DNA from: JAJEFO01 sp965214325
GTDB taxonomy: Bacteria; Pseudomonadota; Alphaproteobacteria; Rhodobacterales; Rhodobacteraceae
Direction: 5' to 3'
DNA length: 64,000 nucleotides
Assembly (NCBI GenBank): GCA_965214325.1
Contig: CBDCBG010000006.1
Span: forward strand, 3,224,001-3,288,000
The notes beneath the pieces are model-generated. The model saw nothing but the letters and a program-made list of their open reading frames with translations, searched no databases and was not told the origin of the DNA. The position numbers and the translations under genes were made by a program. Positions 43,401 through 51,430 of this stretch are shown piece by piece; positions within the stretch are counted from its first letter, which is position 1, and every line of letters starts with the position of its first letter.

Positions 43401-43587
43401 ACGATCAGGTTTGCGTCGAACCGGGTACGACGTTTGATTGGCAGCATTTCAGATAGGGAGCGGTGCATTCAAGCCAAGGTCTGGTCGCGCGGCTTCACTC
43501 TGGCGTGAAAGCGGCGCGAACACGTGCAGGCCCGATGTGCCGTTCCCGCTGCATCTGTTCCCCGGCTTTCGCAAGGGGCCGAATGAA

Positions 43588-43611
43588 AAGGGTGCCTCGC
43601 AAGGCACCCTT
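43588..43611 (-). terminator. intrinsic terminator of glnA
   Basis: On the minus strand AAGGGTGCCT, loop TGCG, AGGCACCCTT and then TTCATT: a 10-bp stem followed by a short T-rich run, 27 bases after the glnA stop. Confidence 0.82.
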
Positions 43612-43638
43612 CCTCTTTCGGATTGTACCCGAATCTCT

Positions 43639-45045
43639 TCAGCAACTGTAATACATCTTGAACTCGACCGGGTGGGGCGTGTGCTCGTATGCATAGATCT
43701 CTTCCCACTTGAGTTCCATGTACCCCTCTATCTGGCTGCGGGTGAATACATCGCCCTGAAGCAGGAATTCCATGTCGGCTTCCAGTTCATCCATCGCCTC
43801 GCGGAGGCTGGCGCAGACCGTTGGAATCCCCTCCAGTTCCTCGGGGGGCAGGTCGTAGAGATCCTTGTCCATTGGATCGCCAGGGTCGATCTTGTTCCTG
43901 ATGCCGTCGAGACCAGCCATCAGGAGAGCCGCAAACGCCAGATAGGGGTTCGCGGCGGGATCGGGGAATCGAACTTCCACACGCTTGGCCTTTGGACTCT
44001 CGGTCCACGGAATCCGGCACGACGCAGAGCGGTTCCGAGCTGAATACGCCCTGAGCACCGGGGCCTCGAAGCCCGGAATCAGGCGCTTGTAGGAATTCGT
44101 CGCCGGATTGGTGAAGGCATTCAGCGCCTTCGCGTGCCTGAGCACGCCGCCGATATAGTAGAGCGCCTCCTGGCTGAGATCGGCATACCGGTCTCCTGCG
44201 AAGAGCGGCTTGCCGTCCTTCCAGATCGACTGGTTCACGTGCATGCCCGTTCCGTTGTCGCCCGAGACCGGCTTGGGCATGAACGTGGCCGACTTGCCGT
44301 ATGCATGCGCAACCTGGTGAATGACGTACTTGTACTTCTGCAGGTTGTCTCCCTGCTCGGTGAGCGAGCCGAAGACGAGGCCAAGCTCATGCTGGCACGA
44401 GGCGACCTCGTGGTGGTGCTTGTCGACCTTCATGCCCATGCGCTTCATCGTCGAGAGCATCTCCGAGCGGATGTCCTGCCCGTCATCCACCGGGGGAACC
44501 GGGAAGTAGCCGCCCTTGATGCCGGGGCGGTGGCCCATGTTGCCCATTTCGTATTCGGTGTCGGTGTTCCAGGAACCGTCGATCGCGTCGATCTCGTAGC
44601 TGACCTTGTTCATTTCGACCGAATAGCGGACATCGTCAAAGATGAAGAATTCGGCTTCCGGCCCCCAAAACGACTGGTCGCCAATCCCGCTGGCCTGGAG
44701 ATAGGCTTCCGCCTTCTCCGCCGTCCCGCGCGGATCGCGTTCGTAGTGCTCGCCGGTGTCCGGCTCCACGACCGAGCAATGGACCGCAAGCGTCGTCTCC
44801 GCGAAGAACGGATCCATATATGCGCTGGAGGTGTCGGGCATCAGCTTCATGTCGGACTGGTCGATCGACTTCCAGCCAGCAATGGAAGAACCGTCGAACA
44901 TGAACCCTTCCTCAAGGAAGTCCTCATTCACCTCGTCGCCGAGCACGGTCACGTGCTGCAGCTTGCCACGAGGGTCCGTGAACCGAATGTCCACGTATTC
45001 CACCTCTTCGTCCTTGATCGTCTGCAAGACGTCCTTGTTGCTCAT
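43639..45045 (-). CDS. glnA: glutamine synthetase, type I
   Basis: A 468-residue enzyme that forms glutamine from glutamate, ammonia and ATP in a cytoplasmic dodecamer. The N-terminal beta-grasp (YVDIRFTDPRGKLQHVTV) and FDGSSIAGWKSI open the protein. The ATP/metal segments include AEFFIFDDV and KPVSGDNGTGMHVNQS. The adenylylation loop near residue 397 is KDLYDLPPEE with its Tyr, so activity can be switched by GlnE. It lies 38 bases after glnB on the same strand, the usual alphaproteobacterial glnBA operon, and ends in an intrinsic terminator. Confidence 0.97.
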   Translation of the reverse strand: MSNKDVLQTIKDEEVEYVDIRFTDPRGKLQHVTVLGDEVNEDFLEEGFMFDGSSIAGWKSIDQSDMKLMPDTSSAYMDPFFAETTLAVHCSVVEPDTGEHYERDPRGTAEKAEAYLQASGIGDQSFWGPEAEFFIFDDVRYSVEMNKVSYEIDAIDGSWNTDTEYEMGNMGHRPGIKGGYFPVPPVDDGQDIRSEMLSTMKRMGMKVDKHHHEVASCQHELGLVFGSLTEQGDNLQKYKYVIHQVAHAYGKSATFMPKPVSGDNGTGMHVNQSIWKDGKPLFAGDRYADLSQEALYYIGGVLRHAKALNAFTNPATNSYKRLIPGFEAPVLRAYSARNRSASCRIPWTESPKAKRVEVRFPDPAANPYLAFAALLMAGLDGIRNKIDPGDPMDKDLYDLPPEELEGIPTVCASLREAMDELEADMEFLLQGDVFTRSQIEGYMELKWEEIYAYEHTPHPVEFKMYYSC

Positions 45046-45083
45046 GGAGCGGTCCTCCTGTCCTTACTCTGGATTCCGAATGA

Positions 45084-45422
45084 TCACAGCGCTTCCACCC
45101 CGGACTCACCCGTCCGGATTCGGATGGCTTCGCTGATGTCGCTGACAAAAATCTTTCCGTCCCCGATCTTGTCAGTCTTGGCCGCTCCGACGATGGCCTC
45201 GACGGCCGCGTCGACCTGATCCGAGGGAAGCACCACCTCGACCTTCACCTTGGGCAGGAAATCCACGACATATTCGGCGCCTCGGTAAAGTTCGGTATGG
45301 CCCTTCTGGCGCCCGAATCCCTTCACCTCGACCACGGATATGCCTTGGACACCGACATCCTGCAGCGCTTCCTTGACTTCATCAAGCTTGAACGGCTTAA
45401 TGATTGCCTCAACTTTCTTCAT
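45084..45422 (-). CDS. glnB: nitrogen regulatory protein P-II
   Basis: A 112-residue trimeric signal protein. It starts MKKVEAIIKPFKLDEVKEAL and has the T-loop RGAEYVVDF with Tyr-51, the uridylylation site. The B-loop is VGAAKTDKIGDGKIFV and the C-loop IRIRTGESG. It senses 2-oxoglutarate, ATP/ADP and, through uridylylation, glutamine, and adjusts glutamine synthetase and NtrB. The ATG at 45422 matches the family start; the frame extends 10 codons upstream without similarity. It is followed by glnA. Confidence 0.97.
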   Translation of the reverse strand: MKKVEAIIKPFKLDEVKEALQDVGVQGISVVEVKGFGRQKGHTELYRGAEYVVDFLPKVKVEVVLPSDQVDAAVEAIVGAAKTDKIGDGKIFVSDISEAIRIRTGESGVEAL

Positions 45423-45458
45423 GGCGTTTTCCCCTTGAGCATCTGGCATCAATCACCA

Positions 45459-45484
45459 TGCGCTGCCTGTGCCCGCAATTGCGG
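45459..45484 (-). promoter_or_regulatory. possible promoter/operator upstream of glnB
   Basis: A perfect 12-bp palindrome CCGCAATTGCGG (45473-45484) overlaps a sequence GGGCACAGGCAGCGCA (minus) that has the GG-N10-GC spacing of sigma-54 promoters, but a poor -12 box. It ends 36 bases before the glnB start. Nitrogen control of glnBA is usual in alphaproteobacteria, but this site is only suggestive. Confidence 0.3.
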
Positions 45485-45977
45485 CAACCGGAAGTCGCGC
45501 AAGGATACAATGAACCAAAGGTCCATCTGCCTGTTTTTTGGGCGCCCCGCCTGAAATTCCGCCCGTTTTGGAACGCGTGAACGTCATCCGCAATCCTCGC
45601 CGGCCGATTGCTCGCACGCGTCTGGCGGAGGGTCAAGCGAAACCATGGCGGAACGGGGACAGATCGCGATACGGCGCCGTTGCCGGACGGATGCGCCTCC
45701 GGCAGCGCCCGGCCGTCAGCGCATGGCACGGACGATGCGCGACGGCTGCCTGGCTGCATCGACCAGGTCCGCTGCGGGAGACTCGCCGGGCCGGCAACTT
45801 TGCGGGCTTCCGGTTCTCATGGTCCAATGCAATTGCGACTCCGCAATGCCGGCCAGGAGGTGACTGTTCAAGTCGGCGCAATTCGATCAGTATCTGCCTG
45901 AAATGCTACGGGAGCGGGGCAATGCCTGAGCTTGAACGTCCGGGAGCGGAGAACCCGCCGTTTCGCGGGGCGCGGTC
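45485..45977. other. gene-free stretch between glnB and the NAD(P)HX repair gene
   Basis: About 490 bases between divergent genes. Open frames exist on both strands but have Arg/Pro/Ala-rich, shadow-like composition and no family motif. The stretch should contain the promoter of the NAD(P)HX gene. Confidence 0.4.
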
Positions 45978-47648
45978 GTGACCGTCATTCTGGCCGCCCG
46001 AGAAATGCGCGCGGTCGAAAGGGCCGCCATGTCGAGCGGAGAGGTCACGGGGCTTGAACTCATGGAACGGGCGGGCATGCGCGTGGTGGAGGCGGTCTTC
46101 GAGAAATGGCCGGATCTCGCCAGCACGTCGCATCGCGCGCGAGTGCTTTGCGGTCCCGGAAACAACGGCGGCGACGGGTTTGTCGTTGCACGGCTGCTGA
46201 AGCAATGGGGCTGGGAGGTCGATGTGACGCTCCTTGGCCCTCCCGGGAAGTTGCCGCCGGACGCGAAGACGAATTACGAGAATTTGCGCCAGACTTCCGG
46301 TATCGAGCCCGACATGAAGGAAGGCAAGGCCGATGCCTCCCTCGGGGCAGGGCGAACTCCAGACCTGTTGGTCGATGCGCTCTTCGGGACGGGCCTGCGC
46401 CGACCGCTCGGGTCGCCCTTCAGCGATGAGCTGGAACGCTGGGGCGGCTTATACGCAGCAAGAGGCATCCGCGAAGCGCCTGGCGTGGGGCGATCCTTCC
46501 GGATCGTTTCGGTGGACATCCCGAGCGGGCTTTGCTCCGACAGCGGGCGTATCCTAGGGGCGAGCTTGCGGGCCGACCTGACGGTGACGTTTCATGCGCC
46601 CAAGCGCGGTCACTTCCTGGACCGGGGCTTGGACCTGTGCGGCACGTTGGCGGTGGCTTCCCTGGGCCTTGATGACATTACACGGACTGCCGGAGCGAAT
46701 TCTGCTTTCGTCCCGAAGACGGGCACGCGGTTGGCGAGTGCCGGTGCCGACCCATCCCGGCTGACGAAGGTCCGCGGTCACAAGTATGACCATGGGCATG
46801 TCCTGATCCTGTCCGGCGGACCGGGTCGGACCGGGGCCGCGCGGCTCGCGGCGCGTGGCGCGCTTAGAATCGGCGCGGGCCTTGTCACTATCGCCTGCCC
46901 GGAAACGGCGCTCGCGGAAGTGGCAGGCCAGACAACCGCTGTCATGTGCCGCGTGCTGGATGATGCAGTGGGCCTTCGCGAGGCCCTGGAAGACGACAGG
47001 CTCACTGCACTTTGCCTTGGCCCCGGCCTTGGAGTCGGGAAGGAGACGCGGGGTCTTGTCATGACGGCACTTTCCGCTCCTCGATCACAAGCCACGCGGA
47101 ATGGCGGCGGCGCGGCCGCGCCGGAGGCTGGAGGAGCGGGAGGCCGACCGGTCGTCCTCGACGCCGATGCGCTGACCTGCTTCATGGAGGGTCCCGAGAT
47201 TCTCTTCGACGCGCTTCATGAAAGCTGCGTGCTCACCCCGCATGCAGGCGAGTTCGGGCGTCTGTTCCCGGACATCGCGGAGAGACTCGCGGCTCCCGCT
47301 GCCGCCGGTCCGGCCTATTCCAAGGTTGACGCGACCAGCGAAGCGGCCCGGCGTGCGGGATGCACGATCCTGTTCAAGGGTCCGGATACGGTGATTTCGG
47401 ATTCGGGCGGTCGTTGCGTGATAAACTCGAGCGCTCGAGAGCGGGATGCGCCTTGGCTCGCCACTGCCGGCTCGGGCGACGTTCTGGCGGGCTTCGTCGC
47501 CGGCCTTCTTGCCCGTGGACTTGCGCCGTTGGAGGCTGCCGAAGCCGCGTCATGGATGCATACCGAATGCGCGATTTCGCTCGGGCCCGGGCTCGTGGCC
47601 GAAGACATTCCGGAGGAACTGCCCAAGGTCTTCCGAAAGCTTGGCTGA
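45978..47648 (+). CDS. nnr: bifunctional NAD(P)H-hydrate epimerase / ADP-dependent dehydratase
   Basis: A 556-residue fusion that repairs hydrated NADH and NADPH. The N-terminal YjeF domain (epimerase, about 1-225) has CGPGNNGGDGFVVARLL and LVDALFGTGLRRPL. The C-terminal ribokinase-like dehydratase (about 245-556) has HVLILSGGPGRTGAARLAA, TPHAGEFGRLF and the anion-hole ATAGSGDVLAGFVAGLL. The start is GTG at 45978. A glycine/alanine-rich insert near residues 375-390 lengthens it slightly. It lies divergent from glnB, a gene order common in Rhodobacterales. Confidence 0.94.
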   Translation: MTVILAAREMRAVERAAMSSGEVTGLELMERAGMRVVEAVFEKWPDLASTSHRARVLCGPGNNGGDGFVVARLLKQWGWEVDVTLLGPPGKLPPDAKTNYENLRQTSGIEPDMKEGKADASLGAGRTPDLLVDALFGTGLRRPLGSPFSDELERWGGLYAARGIREAPGVGRSFRIVSVDIPSGLCSDSGRILGASLRADLTVTFHAPKRGHFLDRGLDLCGTLAVASLGLDDITRTAGANSAFVPKTGTRLASAGADPSRLTKVRGHKYDHGHVLILSGGPGRTGAARLAARGALRIGAGLVTIACPETALAEVAGQTTAVMCRVLDDAVGLREALEDDRLTALCLGPGLGVGKETRGLVMTALSAPRSQATRNGGGAAAPEAGGAGGRPVVLDADALTCFMEGPEILFDALHESCVLTPHAGEFGRLFPDIAERLAAPAAAGPAYSKVDATSEAARRAGCTILFKGPDTVISDSGGRCVINSSARERDAPWLATAGSGDVLAGFVAGLLARGLAPLEAAEAASWMHTECAISLGPGLVAEDIPEELPKVFRKLG

Positions 47649-47761
47649 TGCCGGACGACCGGCCGATGCGATCATGATCCCGCAACTGGGAAAATGCGCC
47701 GGCCCGATTGAATCCGGCGTCCTGCGCCACTAGGACGGGTTCAGGACCTCAGGGGATGCCG

Positions 47762-48790
47762 ATGACCGTTCGCAGCGATCTTGCCGAAACAGTAGGAAAC
47801 ACGCCGCTGATTCGGCTGAACGGCCCGTCCGAAGCCACCGGCTGCGAGATTTTCGGAAAGGCCGAGTTCTTGAACCCGGGCCAGTCCGTCAAGGACCGTG
47901 CCGCGTTGTACATCATTCGTGATGCTGTCGCGAAGGGTGCGTTGAAGGCCGGAGGCACGATCGTGGAGGGCACGGCCGGCAACACGGGCATCGGGCTTGC
48001 GCTTGTGGGCGCATCGATGGGGTTTCGGACGGTCATCGTCATTCCCGAAACCCAGAGCCAGGAAAAGAAGGACATGATCCGGCTGTGCGGGGCAGAACTG
48101 GTGCAGGTTCCGGCCGTTCCCTACAAGAATCCGAACAACTACGTGAGATACTCCGGGCGCCTTGCCGAACGCTTGGCCGGCACGGAGCCCGATGGCGCGA
48201 TTTGGGCGAACCAGTTCGACAACGTCGCGAACCGGCTGGCGCATGTGGAAACCACCGGCCCGGAGATCTGGGAGCAGACCCGAGGCAGGATCGACGGGTT
48301 CACCTGCTCGGTTGGCTCGGGCGGAACGCTTGCGGGCGTTGCACGGGCGCTGCAGCCCAGGGGGGTGAAGGTCGGCCTCAGCGATCCCGACGGCTCGGGC
48401 CTCTACAAGCTCTATACCGGCCAGGAACCGCCTGAGGGCGATTCGATTACCGAGGGGATTGGGCAAGGCCGGATCACGGCCAATCTGGAGGGATTTGTTC
48501 CGGACTTCGTCTACAAGGTGCCGGACAGCGAAGCCTTGCCGGTCGTCTTTGACCTTCTTGAGAAGGAAGGCCTTTGCCTTGGCGGGTCGACCGGCATCAA
48601 TGTTGCCGGCGCGATGCGCCTTGCGCATGAGATGGGTCCCGGGCAAGTGATCGTCACCGTTCTTTGCGACTACGGCAACCGCTACCAGTCCAAGCTCTTC
48701 AACCCGGCTTTCCTGCGAGAACGGGGACTGCCGGTGCCGCCGTGGATCGGGAGCGACGAGCGCATACTGCCAACGGTATTTGAAGAATGA
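47762..48790 (+). CDS. cysK: cysteine synthase A-like PLP enzyme
   Basis: A 342-residue fold-type II PLP enzyme. The PLP lysine is Lys-44 in NPGQSVKDRAA, the phosphate loop is EGTAGNTGIGLA, and a GGST-like segment (LCLGGSTGINVAGA) lies near residue 280. It would make cysteine from O-acetylserine and sulfide; the sequence group with the long YKNPNNYVRYSGRLAE insert is common in alphaproteobacteria next to MscS genes. The ATG at 47762 follows AGGGG; the frame is open from 47708. Its stop overlaps the start of the channel gene. Confidence 0.9.
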   Translation: MTVRSDLAETVGNTPLIRLNGPSEATGCEIFGKAEFLNPGQSVKDRAALYIIRDAVAKGALKAGGTIVEGTAGNTGIGLALVGASMGFRTVIVIPETQSQEKKDMIRLCGAELVQVPAVPYKNPNNYVRYSGRLAERLAGTEPDGAIWANQFDNVANRLAHVETTGPEIWEQTRGRIDGFTCSVGSGGTLAGVARALQPRGVKVGLSDPDGSGLYKLYTGQEPPEGDSITEGIGQGRITANLEGFVPDFVYKVPDSEALPVVFDLLEKEGLCLGGSTGINVAGAMRLAHEMGPGQVIVTVLCDYGNRYQSKLFNPAFLRERGLPVPPWIGSDERILPTVFEE

Positions 48791-51168
48791 GGACACGCAT
48801 GCATCGCGTTGCATTCTGGATCGCCTTGATTTGCTGGATCCTGCTTGCGTCCGTCGCGGTCGCGCAGGTAGCGCCGGAATTCGAGCGGTTCGACCGGTTT
48901 GCAGGCGCCGTCGAAACCAGCCTGGGCAAGGACCGGCTTCCCGACAGCGGTCTCCAGAGCCTCAGGAACGCCTTGGCCGATTGGAGAGAGGATTTCGCGG
49001 GCGCCCGGGGAGCGAACGCGGTGGAGGTGGATGCGCTGCAGGCCCAGATCGATGCGCTCGGTTCGCCGCCTGCCGAGGGCGAGACCGAACCCGCTTCGTT
49101 GACCGAGCGTCGAACCGTTCTTGGCGCCGCATTGCAGGAAGCGCTGGCGCCCAGGCTCCGGGCGGATGAAGCCCATGCGCGGGCAGATGCCCTGATTCGC
49201 CAGATCGACTCGAGGCTTCGTGCGAGGCAGACCGACCGGTTGTTCGACCTCTCGCGAACGCCTCTGGACCCCAGGCTTTGGCCCGGAGCCTTATCGGCGA
49301 TTGGCGACGTGTCGGCAGAGACGCGTGCGGAAGTTGCGGCAGGCGGTCCAGGCTCGCTTTATCATGCTGCATTCTGGCAACGCATCGCGATCGCCGCACT
49401 GTTCCTGATCGCCGCCGCGGTCCTGGCTTCGCGGGGAGAGCGCATGGTCGCAGGGCTGCACGCACGTGTTGCTGGCACGTCGTCCAGGCACGCGCGGCAT
49501 TTGTCCGGCTACGTCGTTTCGTTCGGCACGGTGCTGGTGGCATTGGTCGGCGTGTCGCTCCTGAACGGAGCGCTGATCTCGACCGGTGCGTTCGGCGTGA
49601 CGGGTCGGGCATTGGCCGCCGGGGTGAATGCGGTGATCGTGGCCGCCGTGGCCGGGCATTGGCTGGGTCGACAGATCTTTCCCAAGCATGAGCCCGAAGG
49701 GGCCGGACCTGCGCTAGGCGCAGAATCGCGTGCCCGTGCGCGCGGCCTGGCATCGTTGCTGGGTCTCCTGGCCGGGATTCTGATATTGCACGACCTTGTT
49801 TCCGCTGCCGCGGAGATCGATGATGACAGTTCGGGAGTCCTGGCATTTCCGGTTCTCCTCCTGACGGGCATCGTGATGTGGCGGCTCGGTAGCATTGCCA
49901 GTGCTGGCGGCCCGACGGCAGAAGGCATGGATCCGGCGTTTGGTCATGGTGCCGTGCAACTTCTTTGGCGTGGGGTGCAGGCCGTGGCAATTGTCGGTCC
50001 GGTCGCGGCGGCCATCGGCCTTCAGGACTTGGCAAGCGGGATACTGTTGCCGTCGGCACTGAGCCTCGGGCTTCTGGCCTTGCTGGTCAGCCTGCATCAT
50101 GCCTTGAGGTCGGCCTATGGCATGCTTCGCGGTCTTGATGTTGCCGAGGCTCGTCAGGCCTTGGTGCCCGTGCTCGCCAGCCTGTCCATTGCGCTGGCCG
50201 CGCTTCCAGTGCTCGCATTGGTCTGGGGTGCGCGGAGCTCGGATCTTGCTGACGCTTGGGCGAGGTTCAGGACCGGCGTTGCGTTGGGTGATTCGCTGAT
50301 TTCGCCCACTGATCTTCTCACGTTCGCGCTCGTCTTCGCGCTCGTCTTCGTGGTGACCAGGCTGGTGCAGGGAACGTTGCGGTCCAGCGTCCTGCCACGA
50401 ACGCGAATCGACGCGGGGGGACAAAACGCAATTGTCTCCGGCGCCGGGTATGTCGGGATTGCGGTTGCCGCCGTGGCGGGAGTGAGCGCGGCCGGCATTG
50501 ACCTGTCGTCGCTTGCGATCGTCATCGGCGCCCTGGGTGTGGGCATCGGATTCGGCCTTCAGAACATCATTAACAACTTCGTCTCGGGCGTCATCCTGCT
50601 GATCGAGCGCCCGATCAGCGAGGGCGACTGGGTCGAGGTCGCGGGGCAGATGGGCATCGTGAAGCGGATCAGCGTGCGCTCGACCCGGATCGAGACCTTT
50701 GACCGGACAGACGTGATCGTGCCGAACGGGGACTTGATATCCGGCACTGTCACGAACTGGACGCGTGGCAACCTGACAGGGCGGGTCATAGTTCCCGTGG
50801 GGGTGGCCTATGGCACGGACCCGGGAAACGTCGAGGGAATCCTGCGCGAGATCGCCGAGGCGCAGCCGTCAGTCTCCAAGGATCCGGGCCCATCGGTGAT
50901 TTTCAGGGGATTTGGCGCTGACAGCATGGATTTCGAGATCCGGGCCATTCTGGATGACATAAATTACGGGCTGACCGTGCGGTCGGACATAAACCACGAG
51001 ATCGTCCGGCGCTTTGCCGAAGAGGGTATCGAGATTCCGTTTGCGCAGCGGGATGTCTGGTTGAGAAACCCCGAGACGTTGACATCGCCGGGCGAACCGA
51101 GGCGACGGGTCACTCCGCCGGTCGACACGGGAGCGCATGGGCCTGGACCGGGCGGGGATGCGGAATGA
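48787..51168 (+). CDS. mechanosensitive ion channel, DUF3772/MscS type
   Basis: A 793-residue membrane protein. A signal peptide (FWIALICWILLASVAVAQV) precedes a periplasmic coiled region and a DUF3772 domain (about 120-190). About ten further membrane segments follow. The MscS pore and beta domain read GVGIGFGLQNIINNFVSGVI and PISEGDWVEVAGQMG near residues 585-625. It opens under membrane tension to release solutes during osmotic downshift. It overlaps cysK at its start and alaX at its stop by 4 bases each, so the three were one transcript. Confidence 0.92.
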   Translation: MRTRMHRVAFWIALICWILLASVAVAQVAPEFERFDRFAGAVETSLGKDRLPDSGLQSLRNALADWREDFAGARGANAVEVDALQAQIDALGSPPAEGETEPASLTERRTVLGAALQEALAPRLRADEAHARADALIRQIDSRLRARQTDRLFDLSRTPLDPRLWPGALSAIGDVSAETRAEVAAGGPGSLYHAAFWQRIAIAALFLIAAAVLASRGERMVAGLHARVAGTSSRHARHLSGYVVSFGTVLVALVGVSLLNGALISTGAFGVTGRALAAGVNAVIVAAVAGHWLGRQIFPKHEPEGAGPALGAESRARARGLASLLGLLAGILILHDLVSAAAEIDDDSSGVLAFPVLLLTGIVMWRLGSIASAGGPTAEGMDPAFGHGAVQLLWRGVQAVAIVGPVAAAIGLQDLASGILLPSALSLGLLALLVSLHHALRSAYGMLRGLDVAEARQALVPVLASLSIALAALPVLALVWGARSSDLADAWARFRTGVALGDSLISPTDLLTFALVFALVFVVTRLVQGTLRSSVLPRTRIDAGGQNAIVSGAGYVGIAVAAVAGVSAAGIDLSSLAIVIGALGVGIGFGLQNIINNFVSGVILLIERPISEGDWVEVAGQMGIVKRISVRSTRIETFDRTDVIVPNGDLISGTVTNWTRGNLTGRVIVPVGVAYGTDPGNVEGILREIAEAQPSVSKDPGPSVIFRGFGADSMDFEIRAILDDINYGLTVRSDINHEIVRRFAEEGIEIPFAQRDVWLRNPETLTSPGEPRRRVTPPVDTGAHGPGPGGDAE

Positions 51169-51430
51169 CTGGGGTTCTTTACCGCGATGCATATCTTCGC
51201 GAGGCGACCGGTCGCGTGGACTCGATCATTGAACGTGGCGGGATCGTCCTGAACGCTTCCGTGTTCTATACCGCTGGCGGTGGCCAGCCCGGTGACTGCG
51301 GATTGCGGCGATGGGAGGGAGGGGAAGCCCGCATTGCCACGACAGTCAAGGATGCGGGTCGACCGACCCTGGTGCCGGAAGAGGGCGCATCCTTGCCCAC
51401 GCCTGGCACGGAGGTGCATTAGGTTCTCGA
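51165..51430 (+). pseudogene. alaX: alanyl-tRNA editing protein AlaX, first fragment
   Basis: The fragment reads MTGVLYRDAYLREATGRVDS and has FYTAGGGQPGDCG, the glycine motif of AlaX/AlaRS editing domains. The frame ends in TAG after PGTEVH, where family members have Gln (CAG). A second TAG, where Trp of DWERR is expected, falls exactly at the IS junction. It is cut at 51430 by the IS at 51431-53635, and its continuation is at 53636. AlaX normally hydrolyses Ser-tRNA(Ala) and Gly-tRNA(Ala). It overlaps the channel gene stop (ATGA). Confidence 0.88.

Noticed and set aside
43639..45045. Plus-strand frame 44134-45219 opposite glnA
   Set aside because: It is the reverse side of a highly conserved glutamine synthetase gene.
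45538..45981. Possible small gene upstream of the NAD(P)HX gene
   Set aside because: Composition is shadow-like, there is no family motif and no convincing ribosome site.
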